This document shows, piece after piece, positions 11,362-22,802 of a stretch of DNA of 64,000 nt. Location: assembly GCA_963575645.1 (NCBI GenBank), contig OY754464.1, positions 80,388,948 through 80,452,947 on the forward strand, read 5' to 3'. The notes beneath the pieces are model-generated. The model did not search any database. It was not told where the DNA came from and worked only from the letters and a program-made list of their open reading frames with translations. The position numbers were made by a program, and so were the translations under genes. This DNA comes from Xanthostigma xanthostigma. Its lineage: Eukaryota > Arthropoda > Insecta > Raphidioptera > Raphidiidae. Within the stretch, counting starts at the first letter, position 1. Every line of letters starts with the position of its first letter.

Positions 11362-11935
11362 GATGGGAAAATTTTTAGTTAAATGCACAACCAAAATACA
11401 AATATTGCCAAAAGTTGGTGCATGTCCGATAATCATTTTAGGTGCTCTTAGAATTGTTGAAACTCAAACAGCATACAGGGTGGGTCAAAAAATATAAAAA
11501 TTGTACAAGAGTAAAGTGTCATTATTTCAAAAAATTCAGCGAAATGTTATAAGAAAAAGTTGTTTAGAATTAAAAGTTATGCCCAAATACTAAAACATGG
11601 CCTTCTAAGAAAAAAAAATTTTTTTTTTGAAAAACCAAAATTATAATTTTTTTGAAAAATTTTCTTTATACTTACCTTAAACACACTAATAAATTATTCA
11701 AAATCAAATCAATTTCGCATAACTTTGTTCAAATTCAGGCTTATTTGTAAAATTAACTTAGATTTTTAATTTTTTATGGAATCACAAACTTTATGTTTGT
11801 TGCAACGATATTAAACACCCTGTATGCTGTTTGAGTTTGAACAATTCTAAGAGCACCTAAAATGATTATCGGACATGCACCAACTTTTGGCAATATTTGT
11901 ATTTTGGTTCTGCATTTAATTAAAAATTTTCCCAT
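11362..11935. mobile_element. Fold-back element with long arms
   Basis: The outer arms ATGGGAAAATTTTTAGTTAA and the inverse TTAATTAAAAATTTTCCCAT continue inward through CCGATAATCATTTTAGGTGC to CATACAGGGTG and its inverse. A deletion derivative lies at 51375-51475. It is non-coding. Confidence 0.75.
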
Positions 11936-12329
11936 ATAACACTGTACCTATATAGTAGTTATATGAACAATTTGCAATATTGATAATAAAAAAATTAAAA
12001 AATGGCGGATATATGAGTTGATAAGTAGGACCCTCTTTTGAAAATCCTTGCTGATGGTGTACACGATTTCTCTATTAAGCATTGTCAGAAACATAAAAAA
12101 AATCCTTATTTAAAAGGAAAATAGCTACAATGTGACACGTAGGATAAAAATTTTCAAAATTTTTTTGTAGAAATGACAGCTGTTTTTAAAAAAACTCGTA
12201 TTTGCATCGAAATTTTGAGTTTGAAAAATTTATAACTTTTGAACACGGTACCTGATCAAAAAAATCCTACGGCACATTGTAGATCTTGGGATATCGTGTA
12301 CACCGTTTTGAAAAATGTAGTGTGTGCTA

Positions 12330-12983
12330 ATCTCCGAAATTTTTGATGAAATTTTGTAAATGTGTCTTGCTTGGACCAACTTTAGACTATAGGATAGCTT
12401 TCATAATTTTTGGTACAAAATTACGGTGTTTTGTGAAAAAAAAACTGTTTTAATAACATTGATTGACATCTGATAGAATTTACTCAAAGCTATTAGTTCA
12501 GAAGCGAACAAAAAAATTGTTTTAGTACCAAGTAGCAACATCTGTTAAAATTCGCTCAAAGCTGTTAGTTCAGAAGTAAATCTGGTAGAATTTGCTCAAA
12601 GCTATATTAATTCAGACGCCGGGCCGCAAACGAAATACATTTTGCAGAATTATATCTATTGTATAATACGCGCCACGCATCTAAAAAGTTCGGAAGTTAG
12701 TCACAAACAGCGTCGCAAAGGCACATTTTAGAGCCGTCGAGACTCCCACCACCTCCTAGCTACCTGCACGGAACGTACGCTCGTCGGTGATCGCTCGTTA
12801 CCTTTGTCGCTTTCCAGCTTTAAAGTACAGTCGAGTACGCTATTGTCAAGTTGTTATTGTTATTTTAGTTTTGTTGAGTTGCGAGTTTGTAGTTCTTCAA
12901 CAGACTGTACAAGCGCAAGCCTTCCGAGCCTTTTAGATTCGTGGCGCGTATTATAGCCGGATGAAACCGGGACGGGCCGCTAG
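12330..12983 (+). mobile_element. Non-autonomous Helitron, family 2, split by a MITE
   Basis: Its sequence matches the element at 45469-45980 and ends in the hairpin GCCGGATGAAACCGGGACGG followed by CCGCTAG. Internal partial repeats contain GCTATTAGTTCAGAAG. The 290-bp MITE at 12664-12953 interrupts it shortly before its 3' hairpin. The 5' end is not sharply defined. Confidence 0.65.
12664..12953. mobile_element. MITE with TAATACGCGCCACG ends
   Basis: The inverted ends TAATACGCGCCACGCATC and GATTCGTGGCGCGTATTA are flanked by TA. Comparison with the uninterrupted relative near 45938 shows it is an insertion. The interior is relatively GC-rich. Confidence 0.75.
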
Positions 12984-13304
12984 TAGTATTATAATATTTT
13001 ATATAATATAATATATAGAATGCGTCTTTTTGTTCATTGTGAGACATTATGTATTATTATGTTTCTCGCAATTCCATTATTTCACTGTCAGCATTACATG
13101 ATTATAATTTGAAAACTTTTGATCACTTTAACAATAATTTGATCATTGTTGCGTGAAAAAAGTTCACTACATTAGAATCAGATAATTGCGTACATCATCG
13201 GCATAAACAGTCTTGCTAAATTCAGAATTATCTCTCAGGTTTTCTAGAATTCAATATGTATTGATCAATACTTTTTTCTGTTTTTGTAAGTTTTAATAGT
13301 TATT

Positions 13305-13466
13305 GGCGTAACTAGTAGTCTAAGTCATTCATGGCGTGTCAGCGCGATGTTTTCAGCACTCGTCTCCGGTGCGCAGTATGCACTCGCTTCGCTCGTGCCT
13401 GCGCACCTACGACTCGTGCTGAAAACATCGCGCTGACAGGTCATGACTTAGCCTACAAGTTGCGCC
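13305..13466. repeat. Small fold-back with GGCGTAACT ends and a strong inner hairpin
   Basis: The outer arms are GGCGTAACTAGTAGTCTAAG and its inverse. The inner hairpin arms are GTCAGCGCGATGTTTTCAGC and GCTGAAAACATCGCGCTGAC. A simpler copy, without the inner hairpin, is at 21981-22046. Confidence 0.7.
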
Positions 13467-13472
13467 CATAAT

Positions 13473-13868
13473 TTTATTCAACAATTGCGCGTTATTCATG
13501 TTTTAATTATAATGAGATGTTGTAAATACCAATTTATTTCTTTATAAAAAAAACTGTCAATACTAACAGCACCAAACAGCACGATTCAATGTTTTGGTTT
13601 GAGGTTAGCCGGTTATGAATAAACTCCATGTCGAAAACATTCGGCCTCTCAATTTTAGTCTCAATGGGTAACAACGGAGTTGTTGTTACCGACTATTTCG
13701 TTACGACTCAGAAAATAGTTACGTTTATTTTCATTACTCCACAATGGCCGAGCTAGTAGGAATCTTCATTGAGTTATGACAAGTAATTGTCACCAGTCGG
13801 TAAATGGCTATTTAGGGTTCGGTTTTTAGACATGATAAAACATGAATAACGCGCATGAGTTGAATAAA
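13473..13868 (+). mobile_element. MITE with TTTATTCAAC ends (copy 1)
   Basis: The left end is TTTATTCAACAATTGCGCGT and the right end is ACGCGCATGAGTTGAATAAA. An inverted copy lies at 21572-21974, again next to the GGCGTAACT fold-back, so both moved or were duplicated together. Confidence 0.75.
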
Positions 13869-14080
13869 TGAAATTACGACTATACGTACAGTTTATGGAA
13901 TAATACACCATTTTTTAAAAAGGGTTTTAAATGAATCCTAAAGTGACAAAGAAGCACTACAATTTTTATAATAATATTTTATAACCAAATAGTGCCATAA
14001 AAACGACTTTTAATTTATCATTATGAATTTTCGCGCGAAAACGACTCGTGACGTCACTATGATTGTAAATAATAACATAT

Positions 14081-14363
14081 TACAGAGTAGCTACTGTTTG
14101 CTACAATTGTTAAGAAACACCCATTGTTACAACGCTATCAACATGATGTGAAAAAATCAGTTACCAATGCTATAAGTTTTAGAATGATAGTTTGATAGTT
14201 GTGTCACTGTGGTGTAATGTAACTCAGTCCGCCGCGAGAGTGGAAAGATTCGGGGTTCGTATCCCGACGGTGACATTGTTTGAAAACACTAATTTTTCTA
14301 TGTTGATAGCGTTGTAACAATGGGTGTTTCTTAACAATTGTAGCAAACAGTAGCTACTCTGTA
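14081..14363. mobile_element. Fold-back element enclosing a tRNA-like sequence
   Basis: The arms TACAGAGTAGCTACTGTTTG (14081) and CAAACAGTAGCTACTCTGTA (ending 14363) extend inward through AAGAAACACCCATTGTTACA for about 64 bp. The spacer contains the tRNA-like unit at 14203-14274. Confidence 0.8.
14203..14274 (+). other. tRNA-like sequence in a fold-back
   Basis: The ends GTCACTG and CGGTGAC can pair as an acceptor stem. A box A-like TGGTGTAATG and a box B-like GGTTCGTATCCC are spaced as in a tRNA, and an A follows as discriminator. The T loop is one base long. No isotype can be assigned, so a functional tRNA is doubtful. Confidence 0.5.
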
Positions 14364-14451
14364 ATGTAAGTATTATAATAATTACTAACTGTAACTAAAC
14401 TCATCTAAAAAAAATTTGAAAAGAAGTTTGACCCTGCAGGCCATCCCTGTA

Positions 14452-15169
14452 ACTTCCCGCTATTTTCGAGTTCAAAAAGCTCAAAAATATATAAAACATA
14501 GCAAGATGTTTATTTCTTAGCTCTTCGAGCTCAAAAAAAAAACACTTTGTTACGAAATTTTCGTTCACTATATCTCATGAACAAATGAACCGATTTTGAT
14601 GCGATTTGCGGCAGTCGACTCAATTTTTAATCCTAAAAAAGTAATTTATTACAGAAAAATCGATCTCATAGGAATTTTACGAGCAATTTAAAAAAAAACA
14701 CTTTTTTACAAATTTTTCGTTCACGATATCTCGTGAACAAATGAGCCGATTTTGATGCGGTTTGCGTCGATCGACGCAGTTTTTTTAACCTAAGAAAGTA
14801 AATTATTACAAAAAAATCGATTTGATAAGAATTTTAAGAATCATTTTAAAAAAACACTTTTTTACGATTTTTTCGTTCACGGTATCTCGTGAACAAATGA
14901 ACCGATTTTGATGCGGTTTGCGGAAATCGACGCAGTTTGTTAAGGAGAAGAGCTGATTAGATTTTGGAATTATTCGGTTTAGTAGTTTAGAAAATATTTT
15001 ACAAAAACAAATTTTAAAAAATTTTTGAAACTTGTTTTTTTAAGATTTCTCAAAATTTTTTGGGCCGAATCGTTTCAAATTTTCAGGAAGTCTAAGTTCA
15101 CCAAGATCACGTCAGATGCCGCAAACCGCGTTTCAGTCGGACACTCCGTTCAAAAGATATAAAAGGTTT

Positions 15170-15201
<32 letters not shown>

Positions 15202-15371
15202 CCCCACACACATACAGCCCTACGGACATCATCGCCAAAATAGTTTTAATAGCTTCCTAGGACCTCAAAACGTCGAGATCTGGCGAAAACTCGATTTTCG
15301 AAAATCGGGGTGAAACCAATAACTTCCCGATTTTTGAAAAAAAAATTTTTTTTTTTTTTAGAGCGGGAAGT
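14452..15371. mobile_element. TA-flanked element with three 156-bp repeats and a microsatellite
   Basis: The ends are TA|ACTTCCCGCT and AGCGGGAAGT|TA. Inside are three units of 156 bp (CGTTCAC at 14562, 14718, 14874) containing CTCGTGAACAAATGA, then a CATA/CA microsatellite at 15172-15205. It is non-coding. Confidence 0.75.
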
Positions 15372-16023
15372 TAAAAAAAGTAAATAACGATAGTGCACAG
15401 TAACCATAGTAACACTTTACAATTAAAAATATTTAAGAGTGTTATGATTATTACATTCCAGTGTTATAAGTACTTATACAAGTTAGTAAAACTTTATTAT
15501 TTTATTAAACGTATTTATCCTTGGTAGATTAGTACTTTCTGCGTTTACGAACCTGTCTTCCATGATGCGAAACCAATAAAATACGGGATAGAAGTCTATA
15601 AACGTGATACCTAATAACATGAAATAACTTCAAAATAACACACATTACAACATAAACGTAGGTAATTTACAGACGAAGTGACGTCACGCCAAAATCCAAC
15701 ATGGCGACCAGCGTAGACTTTTGAAGAACAGATTAAAAAATACAATTCTTAAAATTGAATTTTGGCGCAGCCTGTATATGAACAAACATATGGAACTTTT
15801 AATAAGCGTGCTATTCTGACAAATTAAAATACCATTTGGGATACGGACAGACATACATACAGACGTATTGTGTTCGGGAGTGTGTAAGGAGCACAAAAGG
15901 TAGAATGATCTCTTAATGATTATCTACTGTAAGAGCATTAGGCCCTCTGCTATGAGAAGTCTGAACAAGAAAAGCCGACGCCAACTAGAGAAAACGCAAC
16001 ACCCAACAATGACGTGCGAAATT

Positions 16024-16653
16024 TTTTATTACCAATCCACCTCACAAGTAAGGAATGGTACAATATCTTTCAGTTTTGAGGTCCCCTGAATCCAAAAAAC
16101 ATATTTTTGCAAAATCTCTGTGCGTTTGTTAGTCTGTTTGTCTGTGAACACGATACAGGTCAAACGGATGAACGGATCGAAACCAAATTTTGGGAGGATG
16201 TTTGGTATGCAAATATGAAAAGCCCTATTGTTTTTGGGGAAAATCGGCGCATGCGCAGAAGAGATGTTTGCTATAACGGTGTTTTTTATATAATAATGGT
16301 ATACATTTCATAACGGCTTATTATTTTATTTATTTTTTAAAGGAAGTTTCGTTAAAAAAAATGTTTTCTAAAACTTATAGTTTCGGAAATATTTTGAAAA
16401 AAAATATGAAATAAGCCGCTCTTTTGTTTTATGGATCTGTCAGAAATAAACAAGTTCGGCATGTTTTGATTAATATTTACATGACGTGGAACATATTATG
16501 TAGGTAACTATGGCAACGATTAGCAAATATCATATTGAATACTAGCCATTACCCGCGTCACCTCACGCGATATCAGAAATTTTATTTTCTTTATTATAAT
16601 CAAATGTCTACATTTTTGAAGTTGGAATGGTCCCGTCGCCCAATTGGCTGGAA
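16024..16653. repeat. ~640-bp repeat family, copy B (tandem with C)
   Basis: It begins AAATTTTTTATTACCAATCC and ends CGCCCAATTGGCTGG. It is directly followed by copy C, which starts with the same TTTTTATTACCAATCC. Confidence 0.75.
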
Positions 16654-17300
16654 TTTTTTATTACCAATCCAACTCACAAGTGGGGAATGGTACTAGTTTA
16701 GATCAAAATTCACGTTTCAAAATTTTACAATATCTATTCGTATTGAGGTCTCCCGAATCCAAAAAGCATATTTTTGGAAAAACTACGCGTCTGCGAGTGT
16801 GTTTGTCTGTCAGCACGATACAGGTCAAAGAGATGAACGGGTTGAAACCAAATTTTGAGAGGATTATGCAAATCTGAAGAGCCCTATTGTTTTTGAGGAA
16901 AATCGGCGCATTCGCAGAAGAGATATATGCTATAACGGAATTTTTGATATAATAATGGTATACTTTTCATAACGGCTTATTAGTCTATTTATTTTTTTTC
17001 AGAAATATTCGTTAAAAGTTTTTTTCTAAATTTTATAGTTTCGGAAATATTAAAATAAAAAGAAATCAGCTGTTCTTTTCTTTCGTAGATCTGTCAGAAA
17101 TAAAGTAGTTAGGTACGCTTTGATTAATTTTTACATGACAACGAATAGCAAATATCATATTGAATACTAGTCATTACCCGCGTTGCCTCACGCGATATCA
17201 GAAATTTTCATTTCTTTATTAAATCTTCTTTTCTTTATCAAATGTCAATATTTCAGAAGTTGGAATGCAAGTCCCGTCGCCCAATTGGCTGGAATTGTTT
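16654..17300. repeat. ~640-bp repeat family, copy C
   Basis: Head-to-tail with copy B, ending CGCCCAATTGGCTGGAATTG. It carries small internal deletions relative to copy B. Confidence 0.75.
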
Positions 17301-17539
17301 TTCTTTAATTGACCTAAAGAATCATCCTGCAAAGTTTTCAGTAATATGCAGTAAACGACCTGTATATTTAGTCGAAATAATAATGGCGTTTGCATCCTTG
17401 AACATAATCATATTCCTTATGTGTGACGAGTCGTCCTGGGAGACGCAGGATCTTTAATCACCACAGTCCGTAGGTACATAACAAACCATATGCGGAGCGC
17501 GATTTCGGAGCTATAAGGTAGAGGGAGCTACTTTGCTCA

Positions 17540-17640
17540 ACACATCGCGTATATAAAGCAGCGACCGCCGCTGCCGCGTTAAGACGCCGAGCGGGGTTCG
17601 TTCTGAGATCAGCGCCGTCGTGCTACATTTTTCTACTTTT
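17540..17640 (+). promoter_or_regulatory. Promoter-like GC-rich patch with TATA box
   Basis: GTATATAAAGCAG at 17549-17561 is a strong TATA match. It is followed by an unusually GC-rich stretch (CGACCGCCGCTGCCGCG) in an AT-rich setting. It could be a solo LTR fragment or a transposon promoter. No downstream gene is seen. Confidence 0.3.
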
Positions 17641-17682
17641 TACACTTTAGATAGTCGAAACCAAACAGTTCAACTAAAGGCC

Positions 17683-17830
17683 GCTGCATACGAGGCTAGA
17701 AACCCTGCTTGTAGTTCTGCTGGTCGGTAGGCTGGGTACGAAGTTGTTTATGACGTCATTGCGGGTTCGCCTGCTAGCTCACAAAATAGGTTTTAAAATT
17801 AGAACAGGCGCTATTTTCCTAGCCGGTCCT
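17683..17830. mobile_element. Half-copy of the GCCGCTGCACACGAGGCT element
   Basis: It begins GGCCGCTGCATACGAGGCTA and shares TGACGTCATT and GCTAGCTCACAAAATAG-type blocks, partly inverted, with 22803-23223. The opposite end is missing. Confidence 0.45.
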
Positions 17831-18231
17831 GTACACATATATGAACGTACACGCATACACACAAACTTATAATATAAAAGATGATGATATTTTTATCATA
17901 TTTTCGCTGCTATGAACCTCTGGTCGACAATAAATCTCAATTTCTGTGCGGCTCTTGATATGAGCTCTATAATATAAAAGTCAGAAAGAGAAAGATTTTA
18001 TTTTTGTCTCAGTGCGCGATGATTTAGTCGAAATAACTCAAAGCATATCTAAAATTATTGATCGATGTCTAAGAACATTGCATAAAAATATAATATTTTT
18101 GAAGTGCAACTTCTCACGCGAGCTCGTGGTGTTTAATGCTTTAAATGCGGTAACCATGGCAACAAAAAATAAATCAGAAAACACCATCCGTGTTTTTGAT
18201 GCGACTTTAAATCTACAGGTTGGTGTTTAAT

Positions 18232-18740
18232 TTGATTCTTCCTTTTTAACAGCGTGTAGAAATCAAATAGACGAACAAATATTTTAAGTAGTTTTTTTAT
18301 CAAAACTCAAAAATAAATGAAGAAACAGCCTTTCAAAGTTTAATTACATTTTTTAAATTTTATTTAATTAATTCAAAAGCCCGGTTAACATACGCGAAGA
18401 AATGATAGTACGAATCGGAAATATGCATCCCAAATAATTGGCGGCGGGCCCTTATCGCTACTACAAGCATGGCTACGACGCACGCATCTTTGTATCCAAC
18501 AAAACGGGGACAACTTCGAACAATTTCAGTGAATACTTGATAATGACACAACATATTTTCATAGTGACATAACATAACGCCAGGATCGACCTCAAAATTT
18601 GATAAAGTTTAATAAAACCTTGAAAGCCCGTTTCTCTTTCATTTTTGAGTTTTTATAGAAAAGTTACTCGAAATATTTGTTTGTCTATTTGATTTCTACA
18701 CGCTGTTAAAAAAAAGAATCAACTTAAAAATCATTCTGTA
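18232..18740. mobile_element. MITE with AACAGCGTGTAGAAATC ends (copy 1)
   Basis: The inverted ends contain TTTTTAACAGCGTGTAGAAA and CAAATAGACGAACAAATA with the inverse at the right, ending TCATTCTGTA. Other copies are at 38655-39110 and, interrupted, 60370-60975. Confidence 0.75.
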
Positions 18741-19770
18741 TAATTAAAAATGCTTTTTGTTTTCAATTACTTAATCTTCATTTTCTTGAAAACAAAATTA
18801 ATTCTTAAATTTAGATTTAAAGTTGAAAATTGTATCAGATACCCAGCAATAATATTTTATAATATTTTTCTGTGTCAATATGTAAATTGCGAGGCAGATG
18901 ATGATAATAAACAATTTATTTATTTTTATTTTATTAAATAAAATAAAAATAAATAATGATGATAAATAATCAATTAATACTAATTCTGCGTAAATTATAT
19001 TGAGTAGTGTTGGGCCCCATTCGAGATACACAAAACAAAAAAATGATAAAAAATTTGATTTAGTAGATATGTTACTGATATTATCATATACCTGTTAAAT
19101 TCGAAATTAAAATTTTAGTGGTTGTCCAGTCGACTTTTGTACGGTGAGAGCTTAGACTATTAGTATCTAGTCGGTGAAGTTTGTGAATGGTGCGGCAATA
19201 TATTATAAAACGGATTATAGTCAAGCGGCACATATATATTCTTAAGATGAAGTGTTCAAGTTGTTCACAAGTTGCGTATATTATGCTAGTAAATCCATGT
19301 CTTCTGCGTACTATACAAGGTGTACCATTAAATTGAAAAATCAAGTTTGATTACTATATTAACTTAAGGAGGTTGATGCGTTACAGTCCCAATCAAAAGT
19401 AAGTCGAATTCTAAATGGGAACTTTTCCATAATAAATTTTTACAAAAGGTTATAAGTCGGTGATACCAATAAATTATTATTGTCATAAAGGCATAAATAA
19501 ATATTTTTTTTTTAATAGTAATTAATTATTTCAGTATTTTGCTTAATGGACTAACTTTTGAATTTTTTGTACAAAGTTAGGTTAGAAAAAACAAATTTAT
19601 GTAAATATCTGTATTTTACATATTTTTTGCAGTAAATAATTAAAAAAAGAAATTAGAAGTAATAAAAATTAAAACTAAATCATTAAAAAGTTGAAAATTC
19701 AGTTAAGATTGTTAAAATTGTCAAGAATAAAAGTCCATAATCGAAAAGTGCTAAGGTTTAATAATTTTTT

Positions 19771-20111
19771 TTATTCAACACGCGTGAGTAATATGTAATT
19801 TCGGGGCCCTGCTAAACGTGGGAGAAATAATATATTACTTCACTAGTGTAATAATGAATTTTCTGGACCAATAGAAACTCAGTAGCAAGCCCAAGCGCTA
19901 AATAATGAAAAAAACTGCAAGCAGCTTCTGGACCAATAGGAACGTGGTAGGCGGTATTGTATATATGAAAACAGCATCGCAATTCAGCGAAAGTCAAGGC
20001 AATCTTGTGTTTATACACTGACGTTGGGTACGTCAATCAATGAAGTGATTTATTATTTTTCCCTCTTTTATCAGGGCCCCGATTACATATTACTCCTGCT
20101 AGTTGAATAAA
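19771..20111. mobile_element. Nested MITE with promoter-like interior
   Basis: The ends TTATTCAACACGCGTGAGTA and CTCCTGCTAGTTGAATAAA are inverted, with inner TATGTAATTTCGGGGCCCTG also inverted. The interior has two GGACCAATAG CCAAT motifs (19866 and 19930) and TATATATGAAAA near 19959. Confidence 0.7.
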
Positions 20112-20208
20112 GTATTATGTGCGACTATTGATCGAAGGAGAATATTCCACTCGCGTGCGTTTTACGCTCATGGAATCTTCTCCTTCTCTCACTAGTCGCA
20201 CAATATAC
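20112..20208. mobile_element. Short MITE next to the previous insertion
   Basis: The arms AGTATTATGTGCGACTATTG and AGTCGCACAATATACT are inverted, with inner GAAGGAGAATATTCCA inverted to TGGAATCTTCTCCTTC. About 97 bp, effectively one hairpin. Confidence 0.65.
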
Positions 20209-20847
20209 TATTATTGATTAAAAGTCTCAGAATTAAATTAGAAAAAATATTAAAATATGCGTAAGACATCGATGCTTTACATAGTTTGCATGCTAGGTTG
20301 ACATATTTTCCATAAGACTACGTCAAGTAAAAGTTTTTTTTAATTTTTAACTTTATAAATCTCCTAATGATTTTGGATTTTTTACAGAAAATTTTGTCAT
20401 AAAAATATCTACTAAAAAACTTTATTTCAGATTTTTTTCATTATCTTCGTAAAACGGCTCAACCTCCTTAAATAGTGTAGAAATATAATTTTAATTTGAA
20501 ATTTTTGTCAGATGGAGAAGTATCACAGAGTAAGTAGGTAGCTGCCTTCTTTTCGTCAAATAGTGTTTTAACTCGGCGACAAATTAATCTGAATTAGGGA
20601 TTAAAAAAATATTTAAGTGGGTAGCAATTAAATAGTAGGTTGGCAGCTGCTGAGGAGTAAAAAGTAGCAGCTTAATAATCAGTTGTAAGCTTTGTTTTAA
20701 TTTAGACTAGCATCGAGTTTTTGTTTTGGTAACTGAATTTATTGTTGACGCGGGTAAAAAATAGAAAACGAGCATTCTTAAATACTGACATATCTTTAAA
20801 GTTATAATCAAATAGTAAACAAAGAAACAAATTTTATAACCGTAATT

Positions 20848-20975
20848 TAAAAACGCCATCGCATCGGCACGACCCCGTAATTGTTTTTTAAAGAACTCTC
20901 ATCCAAACGCCCTCCCCTCTTCACTGCGCAAAATAAAACACCATCGCATCGACACGACCCGTAATTGTTTTTTAA
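20848..20975. repeat. Outlying copy of the 83-bp repeat
   Basis: About one and a half units with CGCCATCGCATCGGCACGA and ATTGTTTTTTAAAGAAC. It lies about 10 kb from the main array. Confidence 0.75.
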
Positions 20976-21571
20976 AGAACGGTTTTCACTACAATAATCT
21001 ACATATTTTCTCCCGAAAGTCGTGTTGATCTATTTCGCTTGTATGAACAGTTTTCAAATTATGTGTAAGTGGCAAATAAAAAAATACCGTAAGAAGATAA
21101 TATAAAAAAATATTTTGCTTTGCGGTTAATAATTTATTATATTTGTGATAATAGCCGGAATATTTTTTTACTAGTTTGGTTGTTCAGTATAATTCTCATA
21201 AAAAATATATTAACCAGAAGGCATTATTTATAAATTGAAAGTAAAAAACGACGATAAAATAATTTTGAAATAGCTTCCAGCCTTACTAAATGTAAGAATA
21301 ATAAAAACCTTTTTTAACATTTCAGGGAAAACATAATTTCATACAAATATGTTCAAATTAATTAATTTAAATAGGACATTCATGCTTGAGGCGAAGAATT
21401 TAATTATTCCTACTGTTCTCCAAATATTTTTATTATTATTAAAGGGCAACTACTTAACGTATGAAGTAAAATATATCGTTTACACTAAAACATTACTTAA
21501 GCCCGGTTCTTAAACCCGCCATGATGCGCGAGACAAGACATCAATCTTTCGGCCAGTGTGGTGTATACTAT

Positions 21572-21974
21572 TTTATTCAACTCATGCGCGCTATTCATGT
21601 TTTATCATGCCTAAAAACCGAACCCTAAATAGCCATTTACCGACTGGTGACAATTACTTGTCATAACTCAATGAAAATTCCTACTAGCTCGGCCATTGTG
21701 GAGTAATGAAAATAAATGTAACTATTTTCTGAGTCGTAACGAAATAGTATAGGTAACAACAACTCCGTTGTTACCGATTGAGGCTAAAATTGAGAGGCCG
21801 AATGTTTTCGACATGGAGTTTATTCATAACCGGCTAACCTCAAACCAAAACATTGAATCGTGCTGTTTGCTGCTGTTAGTATTGAGTTTTTTTTATAAAG
21901 AAATAAATAGATATTTACAACATCTCATTAATAACAATAAATAAAACATGAATAACGCGCAATTGTTGAATAAA
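21572..21974 (-). mobile_element. MITE with TTTATTCAAC ends (copy 2, inverted)
   Basis: Nearly collinear inverse of 13473-13868, including AACCGAACCCTAAATAGCC and ACATGGAGTTTATTCATAAC. Confidence 0.75.
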
Positions 21975-21980
21975 ATTATG

Positions 21981-22046
21981 GGCGTAACTTGTAGGCTAAG
22001 TCATGACCTGTCAGCGCGATGAATGACTTAGACTACTAGTTACGCC
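21981..22046. repeat. GGCGTAACT fold-back, short copy
   Basis: GGCGTAACTTGTAGGCTAAG and its inverse around CCTGTCAGCGCGATG. It lacks the inserted hairpin present in the copy at 13305. Confidence 0.65.
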
Positions 22047-22802
22047 AATAACTATTTCTTCATACCTCGGTCGTAAGTACGCTTATTAAATACATTAATT
22101 AATTAATTACGTATTAATTACATAAAAACACAGATAAATTCCAAGCAAGCAGCTTCGAGGTTATACGTAAAAACACGAATGACAGTTGTTCGCGACTATT
22201 AGATAAAATGTAATAGGGTTGCTATAAAAACGACATCTAAACAACAGTTGACAGGCTATTTTTTGTGTACTGTCGCCCGAACATACGTACTTCCCGCATC
22301 AGTGCATGTAATCCCACCGATGCGTAAATGTTAGACATTCTGCCTTATAATTTCGTTCGAGCAGCTATAGGTAGTTTAATAGTGGCATGGTTTGTAAACG
22401 TCATCAGCTTAATCTAAGAGTATATATGGTTTGGGCATTCGAGAACTGACATTATAAAATAAAAGTTGTCAATTAATTAAAAAATTTAATTGGTCAACTT
22501 TATGAAATGAAACATCAAAACGAATTGTTTTTTTTAATAGCAAAAAATAAATCACATAAAATTTTGACAATTGTGATAAATGTTTCTTTTAAAAATATGA
22601 TTTATGCTTCATCTTTCTGTTCAAAAAAATAAATAAAAATGTTTTCACATGAGAGAGAAAAAAGTTTTATTTTGATTTAATCCCTTTCCAACAATCACTC
22701 GTGTAAGATATACTAAACACAGATAAAGAGCGTTTTCAATTTCCCAGGGCTGTATACAGTACTGCTCCGTTTATCCGAAATACTTGTATAAAAAGAATAA
22801 AG

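Larger units (their letters stand above)
19368..20467 (+). mobile_element. TTAA-flanked MITE with GGAGGTTGA ends, with two nested insertions
   Basis: The ends TTAA|GGAGGTTGATGCGTTACA and GGCTCAACCTCC|TTAA share a TTAA that may be a target duplication. Copies without the insertions at 49453-50153 and 52680-53281 show that 19771-20208 is inserted material. No transposase is seen. Confidence 0.75.
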
